Below, piece by piece: positions 15,663-24,222 of a stretch of 64,000 bases of DNA. The stretch's first letter is position 1, and the number at the start of each line of letters is the position of its first letter. The position numbers and the translations under genes are program-made. The notes under the pieces were generated by a model. That model did not search any database. It was not told the origin of the DNA and saw only the letters and a program-made list of their open reading frames with translations. The DNA comes from G963676205 sp964342525 (lineage in GTDB: Bacteria > Campylobacterota > Campylobacteria > Campylobacterales > Arcobacteraceae), in NCBI GenBank assembly GCA_964342525.1, contig CAYFGQ010000003.1:1-64000 (forward strand), written 5' to 3'.

Positions 15663-16433
15663 TTATCTCATTTGTCTTTTAAATTCAATCCAATTGGCTA
15701 CTTTTTTCAATGACTCTTCATCTTTAATATTTACTTCTAAAATATCTACGTTTGGTTTTAGTTTTCTTGCCACTTGTTTTTCATGCTCAATATCATAATC
15801 AAAGTGAGGAAGAAGATCAGTTTTTGTGATCAAAATAAGATCAGCTGCCCTAAACATTACAGGATATTTTTCAATCTTATCATTTCCTTCAGGAACTGAT
15901 ACAAGTACAATATTTAGGTGAGTACCCACATCATAAGATGCTGGACATACAAGGTTTCCTACATTTTCTACAAAACATACATCAATATCAGATAAAGGCA
16001 TATCATGAAGACCTTTATGAACCATAAAAGCATCTAAGTGACAAGCTGAACCAGTTTGGATCTGATATGCAGGAATACCTTTTGCTTTTAGTCTATCAGC
16101 ATCTCTTGATGTTTCAAGATCACCCTCAATTACACCATATTTATAATCAACTATATCAGTTAATTTTTCAAGAAGCGTAGTTTTACCACTTCCAGGACTA
16201 CTCATAAGATTTATAGCTAAAACACCATTTTTATCAAAATGGGCTCTATTGTGAGCTGCCTCATGATCATTTTTATCTAAAATCTTTTTGATCACATTTA
16301 ATGTTTTTTTATCATTTAACTGAGGGTTTGAATGAACATTACTCATTTTATCATCACCATGATGGTGGTGTCCATGGTCATGAGAATGATCATGTTCGTG
16401 ATCTGTTATACTACATCCGCAATCTACGCACAT
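15663..16433 (-). CDS. hypB: Hydrogenase nickel-insertion GTPase HypB
   Basis: 256-residue SIMIBI GTPase that delivers nickel with HypA. The N-terminus has the high-affinity Cys motif CVDCGC (residues 2-7) and a His-rich Ni-storage stretch of about a dozen His within residues 12-26. The G domain has the P-loop SSPGSGKTTLLEKL, the metal-site CFVENVGNLVCP and the guanine motif ITKTDL. It is the first gene of the hyp run and has its own promoter with an element shared with nikK. Confidence 0.97.
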   Translation of the reverse strand: MCVDCGCSITDHEHDHSHDHGHHHHGDDKMSNVHSNPQLNDKKTLNVIKKILDKNDHEAAHNRAHFDKNGVLAINLMSSPGSGKTTLLEKLTDIVDYKYGVIEGDLETSRDADRLKAKGIPAYQIQTGSACHLDAFMVHKGLHDMPLSDIDVCFVENVGNLVCPASYDVGTHLNIVLVSVPEGNDKIEKYPVMFRAADLILITKTDLLPHFDYDIEHEKQVARKLKPNVDILEVNIKDEESLKKVANWIEFKRQMR

Positions 16434-16476
16434 AAGAAATTTCCTTAATTTTATTATTTTGAATTAATATTCAGAT

Positions 16477-16540
16477 ATTTTATAGTTTTATCTTAAAAGA
16501 AAAGTTAAATTTCTACTTTCTTATATATTTTTGGGACTAA
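16477..16540 (-). promoter_or_regulatory. hypB promoter with 22-bp element shared with nikK
   Basis: On the minus strand the element TTAGTCCCAAAAATATATAA (plus GA) occupies 16540-16519 and a -10 (TATAAAAT) lies at 16484-16477. The nikK upstream region has the same 22 bases with its -10 (TATATAAT) at exactly the same distance, 57-64 bases from the start of the element. No good -35 is present in either, so an activator bound at about -70 to -49 is likely. Confidence 0.7.
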
Positions 16541-16559
16541 GTGTAATTGATTTGTTATA

Positions 16560-17213
16560 TTAGTTACACTTATTTAAAGAGCTGTTTTCAAGCTTGTAAA
16601 TTGTAGGAGTAAGATTATCTATAAAACTCTTATGGTGAGATACTATTATCATAGATTTTTTTATGGAGTTTAATATATCAACTATCTTTTTTTCAGAGTC
16701 CTCATCCAAAGCATTTGTAGGCTCATCAAGAAGTAATATCTTAGGCTCTAAAATAAGAAGACCAGCCAAGGCTACTATCTTTTGCTCGCCACCACTTAGA
16801 TCAAAAATTACCCTATCTTTTAGGTGAGAGATATGAAGTTTTTCAAGTATATTTTCACCTTTTTTTAAAGCTTCATTTTTATCCTCACCCCTAGCGCGTA
16901 AGGAGAATATCACATCTTCTATAACTGTTGGGCATAAAAAATGGTTTGAAACATCTTGAGGAAGATATGCTAGATCATTTCTGTAATTTTTAAACTCTTT
17001 AAGATCATTTATCTTATTGTGAAATATCTCTATATAACCATCACTTGGAGATATAAGTCCTGCGATAATCTTTAATAGTGTAGATTTACCACTTCCATTT
17101 GAACCGATAATTGCTATTTTTTCTTCATGTCCAAGATTTAGATCAATATCTTTAAAAAGCTCTTTTTTATCATTTGAATATGATATTTTTCTTAGGTTAA
17201 CTGAACAGCTCAC
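16560..17213 (-). CDS. nikO: Nickel ECF transporter ATPase NikO (CbiO-like)
   Basis: 217-residue ABC ATPase: Walker A GSNGSGKSTLLK, signature LSGGEQKIV, Walker B ILLLDEPTNALDE and switch His in MIIVSHH. It energises the CbiM/NikM-type nickel permease. It overlaps nikQ by 4 bases and is the last gene of the transporter run, next to hypB, which argues for nickel rather than cobalt. Confidence 0.9.
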   Translation of the reverse strand: MSCSVNLRKISYSNDKKELFKDIDLNLGHEEKIAIIGSNGSGKSTLLKIIAGLISPSDGYIEIFHNKINDLKEFKNYRNDLAYLPQDVSNHFLCPTVIEDVIFSLRARGEDKNEALKKGENILEKLHISHLKDRVIFDLSGGEQKIVALAGLLILEPKILLLDEPTNALDEDSEKKIVDILNSIKKSMIIVSHHKSFIDNLTPTIYKLENSSLNKCN

Positions 17214-17851
17214 AGGATACCTCCTAGTACCTTTATAAAGATTATTATGATTGAAATTGAAATTAGTTTTTGTGCCAATTCAATAGTGCTAGAATTTAAA
17301 AAATATATCCTATTTTCAAATCCACGAGATTCCATACTATATTTCATATCTTCAGATTTTTTCAATGCTTTTATAAATATCATTCCAAAAATATTTCCAT
17401 AGGTTTGATATGTAAACATGGAAGTATCCCTTTTAAATCCACGAGATCGAAGGGTGTTTTTTGTCTCTTTAAAATCACTAAGGAGATAGTTTATTAGGGT
17501 TATAGAAAAATATAATACACTTACAATCTTTGAAGGAAAATTTAAAGCATCAAGACCCCTTACTATATCATAGCCCTTTGATTTATGAAATAAAGCTATA
17601 TTAAAAAGTAGAATAAGATTTGTCCTTATAAAAAGCTCTAAAGCTTCTTTTTGATCTTGAAAAAACACAAACACAACTAAAACCACTATAAAAAAGTTTA
17701 CTAAAATAAGCTTTTTTAAAATGGTAAATAAATACTCTTTTTCAAAAAATAGCACTAATATTATTGGTAAAACAAATATATACTCTAGACTAGAAAATGC
17801 CACAATAAAAGAAAATACAAATGAATTGATAAGGTTTAATGATTCTTTCAT
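17210..17851 (-). CDS. nikQ: Nickel ECF transporter T component NikQ (CbiQ-like)
   Basis: 213-residue membrane protein with four to six hydrophobic segments. The ECF T-component signatures are visible: LRSRGFKRD and SMESRGFENR, the two Ala/Ser-Arg-Gly coupling helices that dock into the ATPase. It overlaps nikO by 4 bases. The ATG at 17851 has TTGGAGCTACTTAA upstream as its ribosome site. Confidence 0.88.
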   Translation of the reverse strand: MKESLNLINSFVFSFIVAFSSLEYIFVLPIILVLFFEKEYLFTILKKLILVNFFIVVLVVFVFFQDQKEALELFIRTNLILLFNIALFHKSKGYDIVRGLDALNFPSKIVSVLYFSITLINYLLSDFKETKNTLRSRGFKRDTSMFTYQTYGNIFGMIFIKALKKSEDMKYSMESRGFENRIYFLNSSTIELAQKLISISIIIIFIKVLGGIL

Positions 17852-17884
17852 TTAAGTAGCTCCAATAAATTAAACACTATTTTA

Positions 17885-18067
17885 GACAATACAAGAAGCC
17901 TTAGATAAGTGCAAAAAAAAATTTTAGAACTAGCCATAGCTAATTCTAAAATTTTTTTTGTGCTTAGATGATGCTTATTGTATTGCCTTCGGTGCTTTTT
18001 AAAATCATCATCTTCCGCTTTTTTATATCTTGAATTAGCTACTGCTAGTCCTACGATATAAAAAAGC
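17885..18067 (-). ncRNA. Structured RNA element between nikL and nikQ
   Basis: The 241-base gap between nikL and nikQ folds strongly. Arms 18017-18029 and 18055-18067 form a perfect 13-bp stem. GATGATG (17967-17973) pairs with CATCATC (18006-18012). 17914-17934 pairs with 17939-17959 over 21 positions with one mismatch and a 4-base loop, ending in eight T. CAATACAA (17887-17894) can also pair with TTGTATTG (17978-17985), which would form a pseudoknot or an alternative fold. A 73-codon TTG-started frame runs through but has no ribosome site and is explained by the pairing. A regulatory RNA within the nickel operon is inferred; I recognise no known riboswitch. Confidence 0.6.
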
Positions 18068-18092
18068 AAAATCTAATAATTTTAAAAAACAT

Positions 18093-18524
18093 CTAAAACG
18101 GTGTTTTATTTTTTGGAGATACTAACCTCCTAAGTAAATAAAAAAACATCCCTAATATAAACACTCCAAGTAATATTTTTAGATATTTTTGTTCCTCTTC
18201 TTCCTCTTTATGCTCTTCTATATTTTTTGTTTTTACATTTTCTGATACTACAGTCTCTTTAGCAATATGTCCAGCACTTGCATCTATAACCACTTCTATA
18301 TTTTTATACTCTAATTCATAAACATAAAGACCTGCCTCATTTAGTTTATCTTCTAGTATTATATTGTTTTCATTTTTTATAAGCATCCTACAGTTTTTAC
18401 AAGGAGCTCCATTTGCAAAATATGAATATACTTCTATTGTATCACCCTCATTTGTGATAAATAGATTTATTTTATGGGCAAATAAAAAGGAGCTAAGTAA
18501 AAATATAAATGTAAGATATCTCAA
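18093..18524 (-). CDS. nikL: NikL-like accessory subunit of the nickel transporter
   Basis: 143 residues: signal peptide (to about residue 16), a small periplasmic carboxypeptidase-regulatory-like beta domain (NLFITNEGDTIEVYSYF, GAPCKNCRML, LNEAGLYVYELEYKNIEVVI), a Glu-rich linker and a C-terminal membrane helix (LKILLGVFILGMFFYLL) with basic tail. NikL proteins of nickel ECF systems have this layout. The CKNC pair is a possible metal site. It abuts nikM by one base. Confidence 0.78.
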   Translation of the reverse strand: MRYLTFIFLLSSFLFAHKINLFITNEGDTIEVYSYFANGAPCKNCRMLIKNENNIILEDKLNEAGLYVYELEYKNIEVVIDASAGHIAKETVVSENVKTKNIEEHKEEEEEQKYLKILLGVFILGMFFYLLRRLVSPKNKTPF

Positions 18525-18525
18525 A

Positions 18526-19119
18526 CTAATTTTTTAAAACCTTCGGGTAAACTTTTTTGATAAATAATAGTAAAAACATACTTACAATTCCTTCAATTAT
18601 CATAGTGACAATATTTACTGAAAAAATAGAATAAGCCACATAATTATACTCCTCTTTTGAGAAATAAAGTATAAGTGTCAGAAAAAGAGTAGCAAAAAAT
18701 GTACCTAAAAATCCCACTATAAAAAATTTGATTTTATCATTTAACTTTTGGATAAATGAAGTATTATAGATATAGTGAACTATCACTGCAGGCATAGCCA
18801 TGATAAAAAGATTTACCCCTATACTCACAATGCCACCATACCCAAGCAATAAAGCTTGAAGTAAAAGAGCTGCAAAGATAGCAACAAAAGCATTCCAAGA
18901 TATTAAGATACCTATCACACCTAAAAGTATAAGATGTATCTGAGTCACTCCAAATGGGATATGAATAAATGAAGCTATAAAAAACATAGCACTAGCAACG
19001 CCAGTCATTGAAATATCTTCATTTTTTAAATCTTTCACTGCTTTTATCATAGCAATCAAAGAAATAGCAGAAACTACTACAGTAGCCTCTAGTCCTAATA
19101 CCCCATCAGAAATATGCAT
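18526..19119 (-). CDS. nikM: Nickel ECF substrate-binding permease NikM (CbiM-like)
   Basis: 197-residue membrane protein beginning MHISDGVLGLE; the free N-terminus with His2 is the metal-binding site of CbiM/NikM proteins. Further conserved parts are HIPFGVTQIHLILLG and LLLGYGGIVSIGVN. It sits between nikK and nikL. Confidence 0.92.
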   Translation of the reverse strand: MHISDGVLGLEATVVVSAISLIAMIKAVKDLKNEDISMTGVASAMFFIASFIHIPFGVTQIHLILLGVIGILISWNAFVAIFAALLLQALLLGYGGIVSIGVNLFIMAMPAVIVHYIYNTSFIQKLNDKIKFFIVGFLGTFFATLFLTLILYFSKEEYNYVAYSIFSVNIVTMIIEGIVSMFLLLFIKKVYPKVLKN

Positions 19120-19142
19120 CTTCTTAATTCCTTTTCACTATA

Positions 19143-19865
19143 TTAATAAGCCTTTATCCACATTAAAGCACCATTTTCGATTGGATAGTTTTTACCATTA
19201 TATTTTAACTCTCCCTCTTCAATAAGTGCTGCAAATCCCCACCATCCTTTGTGATTCATTGTAAAAGAAAATACACCATTATCATCTGTTTTTACAACTT
19301 GTGTGATATGTGCATCACTTGGTGCTTTTAATCCAAATTCATTATAAAGCTCCACTTCCACCTCTACATTTGAAGCAGCTTTTCCATTATGTAAAACTTT
19401 TCCTTGAAAAAGATTCCCAGCATATAAAGCAAATGGTTTTACCATAGGGATAATCTCATATTTTAATCCCACAGGCTCATCCCAACCATCCTCAAGACCA
19501 TAAGCACTTATGATCACTTTGGGAACATGAGAGATAAATTTCCCCTCAGCTGGCTCAAAATATGGCACAGGTTCTACAAAAAATTTGTAAACACCTGGTC
19601 TTTTAATCTTATAGTCACTCTTCCAAGCTTTATGATCAAATTTTTTAGTCTCTCTTAAAGATAATTTTTTATCTTTACCATTTACATATACTACTGGTTT
19701 TTCCATAGTCATACCAGTTTGCTCAAAAGGATGTATAAAAGATATATCAAACTCTACAGATGATTGTTTTTTATTTGTAATATTATCATTACTTGGTAGA
19801 AATGTTAAAAAATGTGCATTTGCAAATAGTGCAAAACCTAAAGTAAGCATTACGATTTTTTTCAT
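19143..19865 (-). CDS. nikK: NikK-like periplasmic protein (DUF4198)
   Basis: 240 residues with a signal peptide (to NAHFLTF, about residue 17). It belongs to the DUF4198 family found with nickel ECF genes, with FDISFIHPFEQTGM, KRPGVYKFFVEPVPYFEPAEGKF and HKGWWGFAALIEEGEL. His residues near the mature N-terminus could bind nickel. First gene of the nik run, with the promoter element shared with hypB. Confidence 0.85.
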   Translation of the reverse strand: MKKIVMLTLGFALFANAHFLTFLPSNDNITNKKQSSVEFDISFIHPFEQTGMTMEKPVVYVNGKDKKLSLRETKKFDHKAWKSDYKIKRPGVYKFFVEPVPYFEPAEGKFISHVPKVIISAYGLEDGWDEPVGLKYEIIPMVKPFALYAGNLFQGKVLHNGKAASNVEVEVELYNEFGLKAPSDAHITQVVKTDDNGVFSFTMNHKGWWGFAALIEEGELKYNGKNYPIENGALMWIKAY

Positions 19866-19941
19866 TTTGTTTCCTAGTTTTTTATTTTATATAATTAAAA
19901 AGCCAAAGGAGAAGTATGGCTTTTTTGAATGAACATGAGAA

Positions 19942-20005
19942 ATTATATAAATAATCTTTTAAATGGAAATAAAAAGTTTTATTTCTTATATATTTTTGGG
20001 ACTAA
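19942..20005 (-). promoter_or_regulatory. nikK promoter with 22-bp element shared with hypB
   Basis: The element at 20005-19984 is identical over 22 bases to that at 16540-16519, and the -10 TATATAAT (19949-19942) lies at the same spacing as in hypB. The rest of the 312-base gap (19866-20177) has no gene. It includes a 9-base TGATTATCA palindrome at 20089-20097, which resembles a Fur core but is far from any start. Confidence 0.7.
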
Positions 20006-20157
20006 TTTATTCTTATATTCATATCAAAATATAATAATGCCTGCAATTTTAATAACTTATAGGTTAAAATAAGCTTTGTTTTTAATAGTGATTATCAAAA
20101 TCCTCAATAGATTGATTTTTGATATTTTTTAAATGGCTAATGAAACCACTAAGATAT

Positions 20158-20191
20158 CTACAAAAAAAGTAGTTCTCCTACTTCTTTGTAG
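20158..20191. terminator. Terminator overlapping the end of the GGDEF/EAL gene
   Basis: CTACAAAAAAAGTAG (20158-20172) pairs, with one bulge, with CTACTTCTTTGTAG (20178-20191). The minus-strand gene's stop codon (20178-20180) is in the right arm. Confidence 0.65.
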
Positions 20192-22760
20192 CTAGTTCAG
20201 CAGATGGTTTACCTATATGGAATCCTTGTGAATAATCCACCTCTATCTCTTTTAAGAAAGTTAAGATATCTTCATTTTCCACAAATTCTGCCACTGTTTT
20301 CACCTCTAAATCTTTTGCTAAGGATACAATAGATTTTACAAAGGCAAGATCTTTTTTATCTTTTGAGATATTTACGATAAAATCACCATCTATTTTAATA
20401 TAATCGATTGGAAATCTTTTTACATAGTGGAAAGTTGAAAAACCTGATCCAAAGTCATCTATGGCAAATCTAAAACCTTCAAGCTTTAGGTTTTGTACAA
20501 ACTTTTCAAGTAATGAAAAACTCTTTACTGTCTCACGCTCTGTGATCTCAAATACTATTTTTTCTTTATTGATATTATATTTAGAAGTTAGCTTTACAAC
20601 CTTTTCTATAAACTCACCAATAATCAATGCCTTTGGAGAAAGATTGATAAATAAGATACCATCATAATTTGTCTCATGGATCTTTTTAAATGCTTTTTCA
20701 ATAACAATATAATCCATCTTATGAACTATACCAAGGGATTCAGCAGTTTCTATAAATTTACCTGCTGTTAGAGTTTGATTGTCTATCTCTATTCTCATAA
20801 GAAGTTCATTTATCTCCACTTCACCTGATAAGGTATTCATAATAGGTTGAAAGTGAGGAATTATCTTTTCATTTTTTATGGCATCTAAAACTACCATAGA
20901 TTTATCTTCTGCTTCTTTATGAATCTCTTCTATATCATATTCAGATGGGAATCTAACACCATTTTTACCATTATTTTTAGCCTGATACATCATAGAATCA
21001 GCCACATTAAATAACTCTTTTGGCTCAGATCCATGTTCTGGATAAATAGCCATACCAATAGAAGCGGTCACTCCTACAGTTGTACCATCAGGAGCCCCCA
21101 TCTCAAATTTTTCTACCTTTTCAAGAATACGTGTGGCTACTGTAAACACTTGCTTTTGATCAGATTCTGGTAAAACTATAGCAAACTCATCTCCACCATA
21201 TCTAGATAAGATATCTTCATCCCTTTTTGAGTGAGTTAATATATCTGCAAACTCTTTTAAGAAATCATCCCCAAAACTATGACCATAGGTATCATTGATA
21301 GGTTTAAAATTATCACAATCTATCACAAGTACACCAAACTCATACTCATGGCGATTTGCCCTTTTACACTCATAATTTAAAAGATCCATAAATACTCTTC
21401 TTGAAAATAAACCAGTTAAAGGATCTCTTGTGGCATAAAACTCTAGATTTTCTGTGTATTTATTGATCGCTTTGATTGAGCCTACAAGATTTAAAAGAGT
21501 TGTTAAAATTGAATCTATCACAATTGAATAGATAGAGTCTTTATCATGTTGTGCTTGCACACCTAATCCAACTATTCCACCTATTTTTGGAGTATCTAAA
21601 AGTAAAGATTTTGCTTCATGCTCTATATCTTTTAGGGTAAGAGATGTTAGACATGAGTTGCTATCAGCTACATTATGATTTATCTTATAATCCATGATCA
21701 TAAGATTATGATGTTCTATGATCATCTGTTTTGCTGTTTGTTCTAGTACAAGTTTTGCTTGTTCATCTGGACTTCCAAACCAAAATATCTCTATCTCATA
21801 ATGCTCATCATCTGTTTTAAATATAGTGATAAGACAATATACAGGAAGTACCACATTTATCTCATGCATCAGATCTTTTATATACTCTTTCCAGTCTTTG
21901 ATAATATCTGATGTGATTACCATCTTATCAAGAAGTTTCACCTCAAACTCCAAGATACTTTTATCCACAGCCACATCTTTTAATTTGCTACTTAGGTCAT
22001 TAAGCCCCACCATAAGTTGCTCAAATTCTTTAAAGCTATCTTTTGAGTTTGTTGTATCGATATTTTTAAACTCTTTTACTGAATTTACACTATCGATCTT
22101 TTCTTTAAAATTATCTATGGATCTATTTACTTTCTCTAACACTTTTATAGATAAAACATATGCTATTATAAACATAAATGGAAGTAATATTAAAGAGAAG
22201 ATCAAATATTCCCTTTGTGTAGTATTTACCATATCATTAAAATCATATTCAACTTTTACTGCACCTAATACATCTCCTGCTTTTACATTTGCATGACAAA
22301 AGGTACACTCTTCATTTGCAATAATTGGCATCACACTTTTCATGGAATTATTTTCCATTGTAAATTGTTTTTCTCTGCTTTTAAAAACAGATTCAATATC
22401 AGCTGTTATTTCTGATTGGGGTATTTTTCCAAATAGATCTTCAACCTTAGTTGATCTGTAAATATCTACACTATAAGAACTCCCCTCAAAGGAATCTTTT
22501 GTACCATTTATAAACTCTTGAAGTTGATCTCTTGTCCACCCTTGACGCATCACTTGATACATGGAATTAAATACTTGTTTGGATATGCTCTGGGATATTT
22601 TTTGGTTTTCATCAATTGCTAGATTTGTATGTATATAGGATGAAAATAAATAAAAAATTAAAAATAAAGCAAAGGTGATACTTATAACAGATACTCGAAA
22701 ATAATTTTTTAATGTTTTTATTTGCATATGATGTGTCCCAAAAATGTAATAAGATTTCAT
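20178..22760 (-). CDS. Heme-c sensor GGDEF/EAL c-di-GMP enzyme
   Basis: 860 residues. A membrane helix lies near residues 24-45, a periplasmic domain follows and a second helix is near 185-207. The periplasmic domain has a c-type heme motif CTFCH (near residue 151), like DUF3365/Tll0287-type sensors of gas or redox state. Then come a HAMP-like linker, a GAF-like region, an intact GGDEF (RYGGDEFAIVLP, with the upstream DCDNFK) and an EAL domain. The EAL motif reads ELL (E retained), with INLSPKA, DDFGSGFS and KIDGDF present, so phosphodiesterase activity is plausible. An ATG at 22727 (MQIKTLKNYF) is an equally good or better start. Confidence 0.88.
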   Translation of the reverse strand: MKSYYIFGTHHMQIKTLKNYFRVSVISITFALFLIFYLFSSYIHTNLAIDENQKISQSISKQVFNSMYQVMRQGWTRDQLQEFINGTKDSFEGSSYSVDIYRSTKVEDLFGKIPQSEITADIESVFKSREKQFTMENNSMKSVMPIIANEECTFCHANVKAGDVLGAVKVEYDFNDMVNTTQREYLIFSLILLPFMFIIAYVLSIKVLEKVNRSIDNFKEKIDSVNSVKEFKNIDTTNSKDSFKEFEQLMVGLNDLSSKLKDVAVDKSILEFEVKLLDKMVITSDIIKDWKEYIKDLMHEINVVLPVYCLITIFKTDDEHYEIEIFWFGSPDEQAKLVLEQTAKQMIIEHHNLMIMDYKINHNVADSNSCLTSLTLKDIEHEAKSLLLDTPKIGGIVGLGVQAQHDKDSIYSIVIDSILTTLLNLVGSIKAINKYTENLEFYATRDPLTGLFSRRVFMDLLNYECKRANRHEYEFGVLVIDCDNFKPINDTYGHSFGDDFLKEFADILTHSKRDEDILSRYGGDEFAIVLPESDQKQVFTVATRILEKVEKFEMGAPDGTTVGVTASIGMAIYPEHGSEPKELFNVADSMMYQAKNNGKNGVRFPSEYDIEEIHKEAEDKSMVVLDAIKNEKIIPHFQPIMNTLSGEVEINELLMRIEIDNQTLTAGKFIETAESLGIVHKMDYIVIEKAFKKIHETNYDGILFINLSPKALIIGEFIEKVVKLTSKYNINKEKIVFEITERETVKSFSLLEKFVQNLKLEGFRFAIDDFGSGFSTFHYVKRFPIDYIKIDGDFIVNISKDKKDLAFVKSIVSLAKDLEVKTVAEFVENEDILTFLKEIEVDYSQGFHIGKPSAELATKK

Positions 22761-22829
22761 TTTAGGGAATTTTCTTTATTGGAAGCTTAAAATTTAAATT
22801 AATAATTCTTATTTTGTTATAATGATATT

Positions 22830-23504
22830 ATGAAATGCCCATATTGTAACAATATCAATTCTTATTTTTTAAACACTGGCCAAAAAAAATGTGCAAAGTG
22901 TAAAAGAAAGTTCTCCCCTGAAAAAATTATTTTAGATGAGACTATCATAGAAAACTTCTGTGAGGATATAAATGCAAATCAATTGGCAAAAAAGTTAGAG
23001 CTTAATTATATAACCATAAAAAAGAAGTATGAACTCTTTAGATCCCTTATCTCAAAATATCAAGAAAAGCAGTACAATAAACATACTTCAAACGAATATG
23101 ACGAATATATCTACCTACCAAAATCAAAGAAAAAAATAAAACAAAATATCTTTGATGCCTTTGACTTTCTCACCTTCAATTATGGAGATGAAAAGATATA
23201 CAATCTTCTTATGCCAAATCTCCATAGATACAAAAATCAATTTTTAGATGATGGCTTAGAGGATATATATTTTAAAGAGTTTTCAAAATTTATGATGTTT
23301 AATAAAATAGCCAAAACAAATAAAAGGGAAAACACCATCACAAGATTTTGGTATTTTTTTGAAGATTGGATTGTAAAATATAAAGGGGTAAATTCTGAGA
23401 ATTTCTTTTTTTATCTAAAAGAGTGTGAGTTTAAATTTAATTATCCTAAAGATGAAGCAAAGGAGATACTGCTTCATCTTTATAAAGAGTACAAATATAG
23501 TTAG
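22830..23504 (+). CDS. Zinc-ribbon protein of unknown function, transposase/HTH-like N-terminus
   Basis: 224 residues. A two-CxxC zinc ribbon (MKCPYCNN ... KKCAKCKRKFSP, residues 1-30) is followed by a helical segment (ANQLAKKLELNYITIKKKYELFRSLI) that resembles the winged/HTH part found after such ribbons in IS1595-type proteins. No DDE catalytic region is recognisable in the rest. It might be a domesticated DNA-binding protein. The ATG is at 22830, 69 bases from the divergent GGDEF gene. Confidence 0.6.
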   Translation: MKCPYCNNINSYFLNTGQKKCAKCKRKFSPEKIILDETIIENFCEDINANQLAKKLELNYITIKKKYELFRSLISKYQEKQYNKHTSNEYDEYIYLPKSKKKIKQNIFDAFDFLTFNYGDEKIYNLLMPNLHRYKNQFLDDGLEDIYFKEFSKFMMFNKIAKTNKRENTITRFWYFFEDWIVKYKGVNSENFFFYLKECEFKFNYPKDEAKEILLHLYKEYKYS

Positions 23505-23519
23505 ACTAGCAAAAATAAA

Positions 23520-24086
23520 TTAGTTTGCTTTTACACCCTCAACATCAATCTCTAATCTTACAGTATCACTTACAGCAACACCACCAGCCTCAAGTGCTTT
23601 ATTCCAAGTAAGTCCAAAATCACTTCTTTTGATTTTTCCACTTAAAGAGAATCCAGCGATCTTTTTACCCCAAGGATTTACAATAGTTCCACCAGCTTCA
23701 TAATCAAGTTTGATATTTTTTGTAACACCTTTCATAGTAAAATCACCATAAGCCTCATCACCATCAATTTTTGTAAGTTTAAAAGTGATTAGTGGATATT
23801 TAGATGCATTAAACATATCATCAGCTCTTAAGTGATCATCTCTTTTTTTATTATCTGTATTGATTGACTTTACTTCAATAACACCATCAAGTTGTTTAAG
23901 TGTATTTGTTTTTTCATCATACTCAAATTTTCCATCAAACTCAGAGAAATCACCCTTTACATTTGAAATCATCATATGTTTTACTTTAAAAGAAACACTT
24001 GAGTGTGATTTATCAATATTGTAGTTTCCTGCAAATAAACTAACTGCTGAAAATAATCCAGCTACTAAAATTTTTTTGATAGACAT
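23520..24086 (-). CDS. YceI-family periplasmic lipid-binding protein
   Basis: 188 residues: signal peptide (to about residue 18), then a YceI lipocalin-like barrel (YNIDKSHSSVSFKVKHMMISNVKGDFSEFDG, quoted in parts: NIDKSHSSVSFKVKH and VKGDFSEF), RDDHLRADDMFNASKYP and ITFKLT. The family binds isoprenoids such as polyprenyl chains or quinones in the periplasm. It stands alone with its own promoter. Confidence 0.95.
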   Translation of the reverse strand: MSIKKILVAGLFSAVSLFAGNYNIDKSHSSVSFKVKHMMISNVKGDFSEFDGKFEYDEKTNTLKQLDGVIEVKSINTDNKKRDDHLRADDMFNASKYPLITFKLTKIDGDEAYGDFTMKGVTKNIKLDYEAGGTIVNPWGKKIAGFSLSGKIKRSDFGLTWNKALEAGGVAVSDTVRLEIDVEGVKAN

Positions 24087-24193
24087 TTTTATCCTTCATT
24101 TTGATTTTAATTTTTCAACTTTGAAAGAGTAACAAAGAAATATTAACGAAATATTAATATACTACTAACTAATAGTAAATTTCAAATGTAGAT

Positions 24194-24222
24194 GAATACA
24201 CTATCCCTTAGATAGTGTATTC
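24194..24222. terminator. Terminator at the end of the YeeE/YedE gene
   Basis: A perfect 12-bp stem, GAATACACTATC (24194-24205) with 24211-24222, and a 5-base loop. The TAA of the minus-strand gene (24208-24210) is in the loop. Confidence 0.75.

Noticed and set aside
17848..18069. A 73-codon minus-strand frame overlapping the nikQ start
   Set aside because: It has a TTG start without ribosome site and runs through strong stems that explain the region better as RNA. No protein family is recognised.
20089..20097. Fur-box-like TGATTATCA
   Set aside because: Only a 9-base core, more than 200 bases from the nearest downstream start; not enough to call.
21826..22296. 156-codon plus-strand frame opposite the GGDEF/EAL gene
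   Set aside because: It is low-complexity and lies antisense to a well-supported gene.
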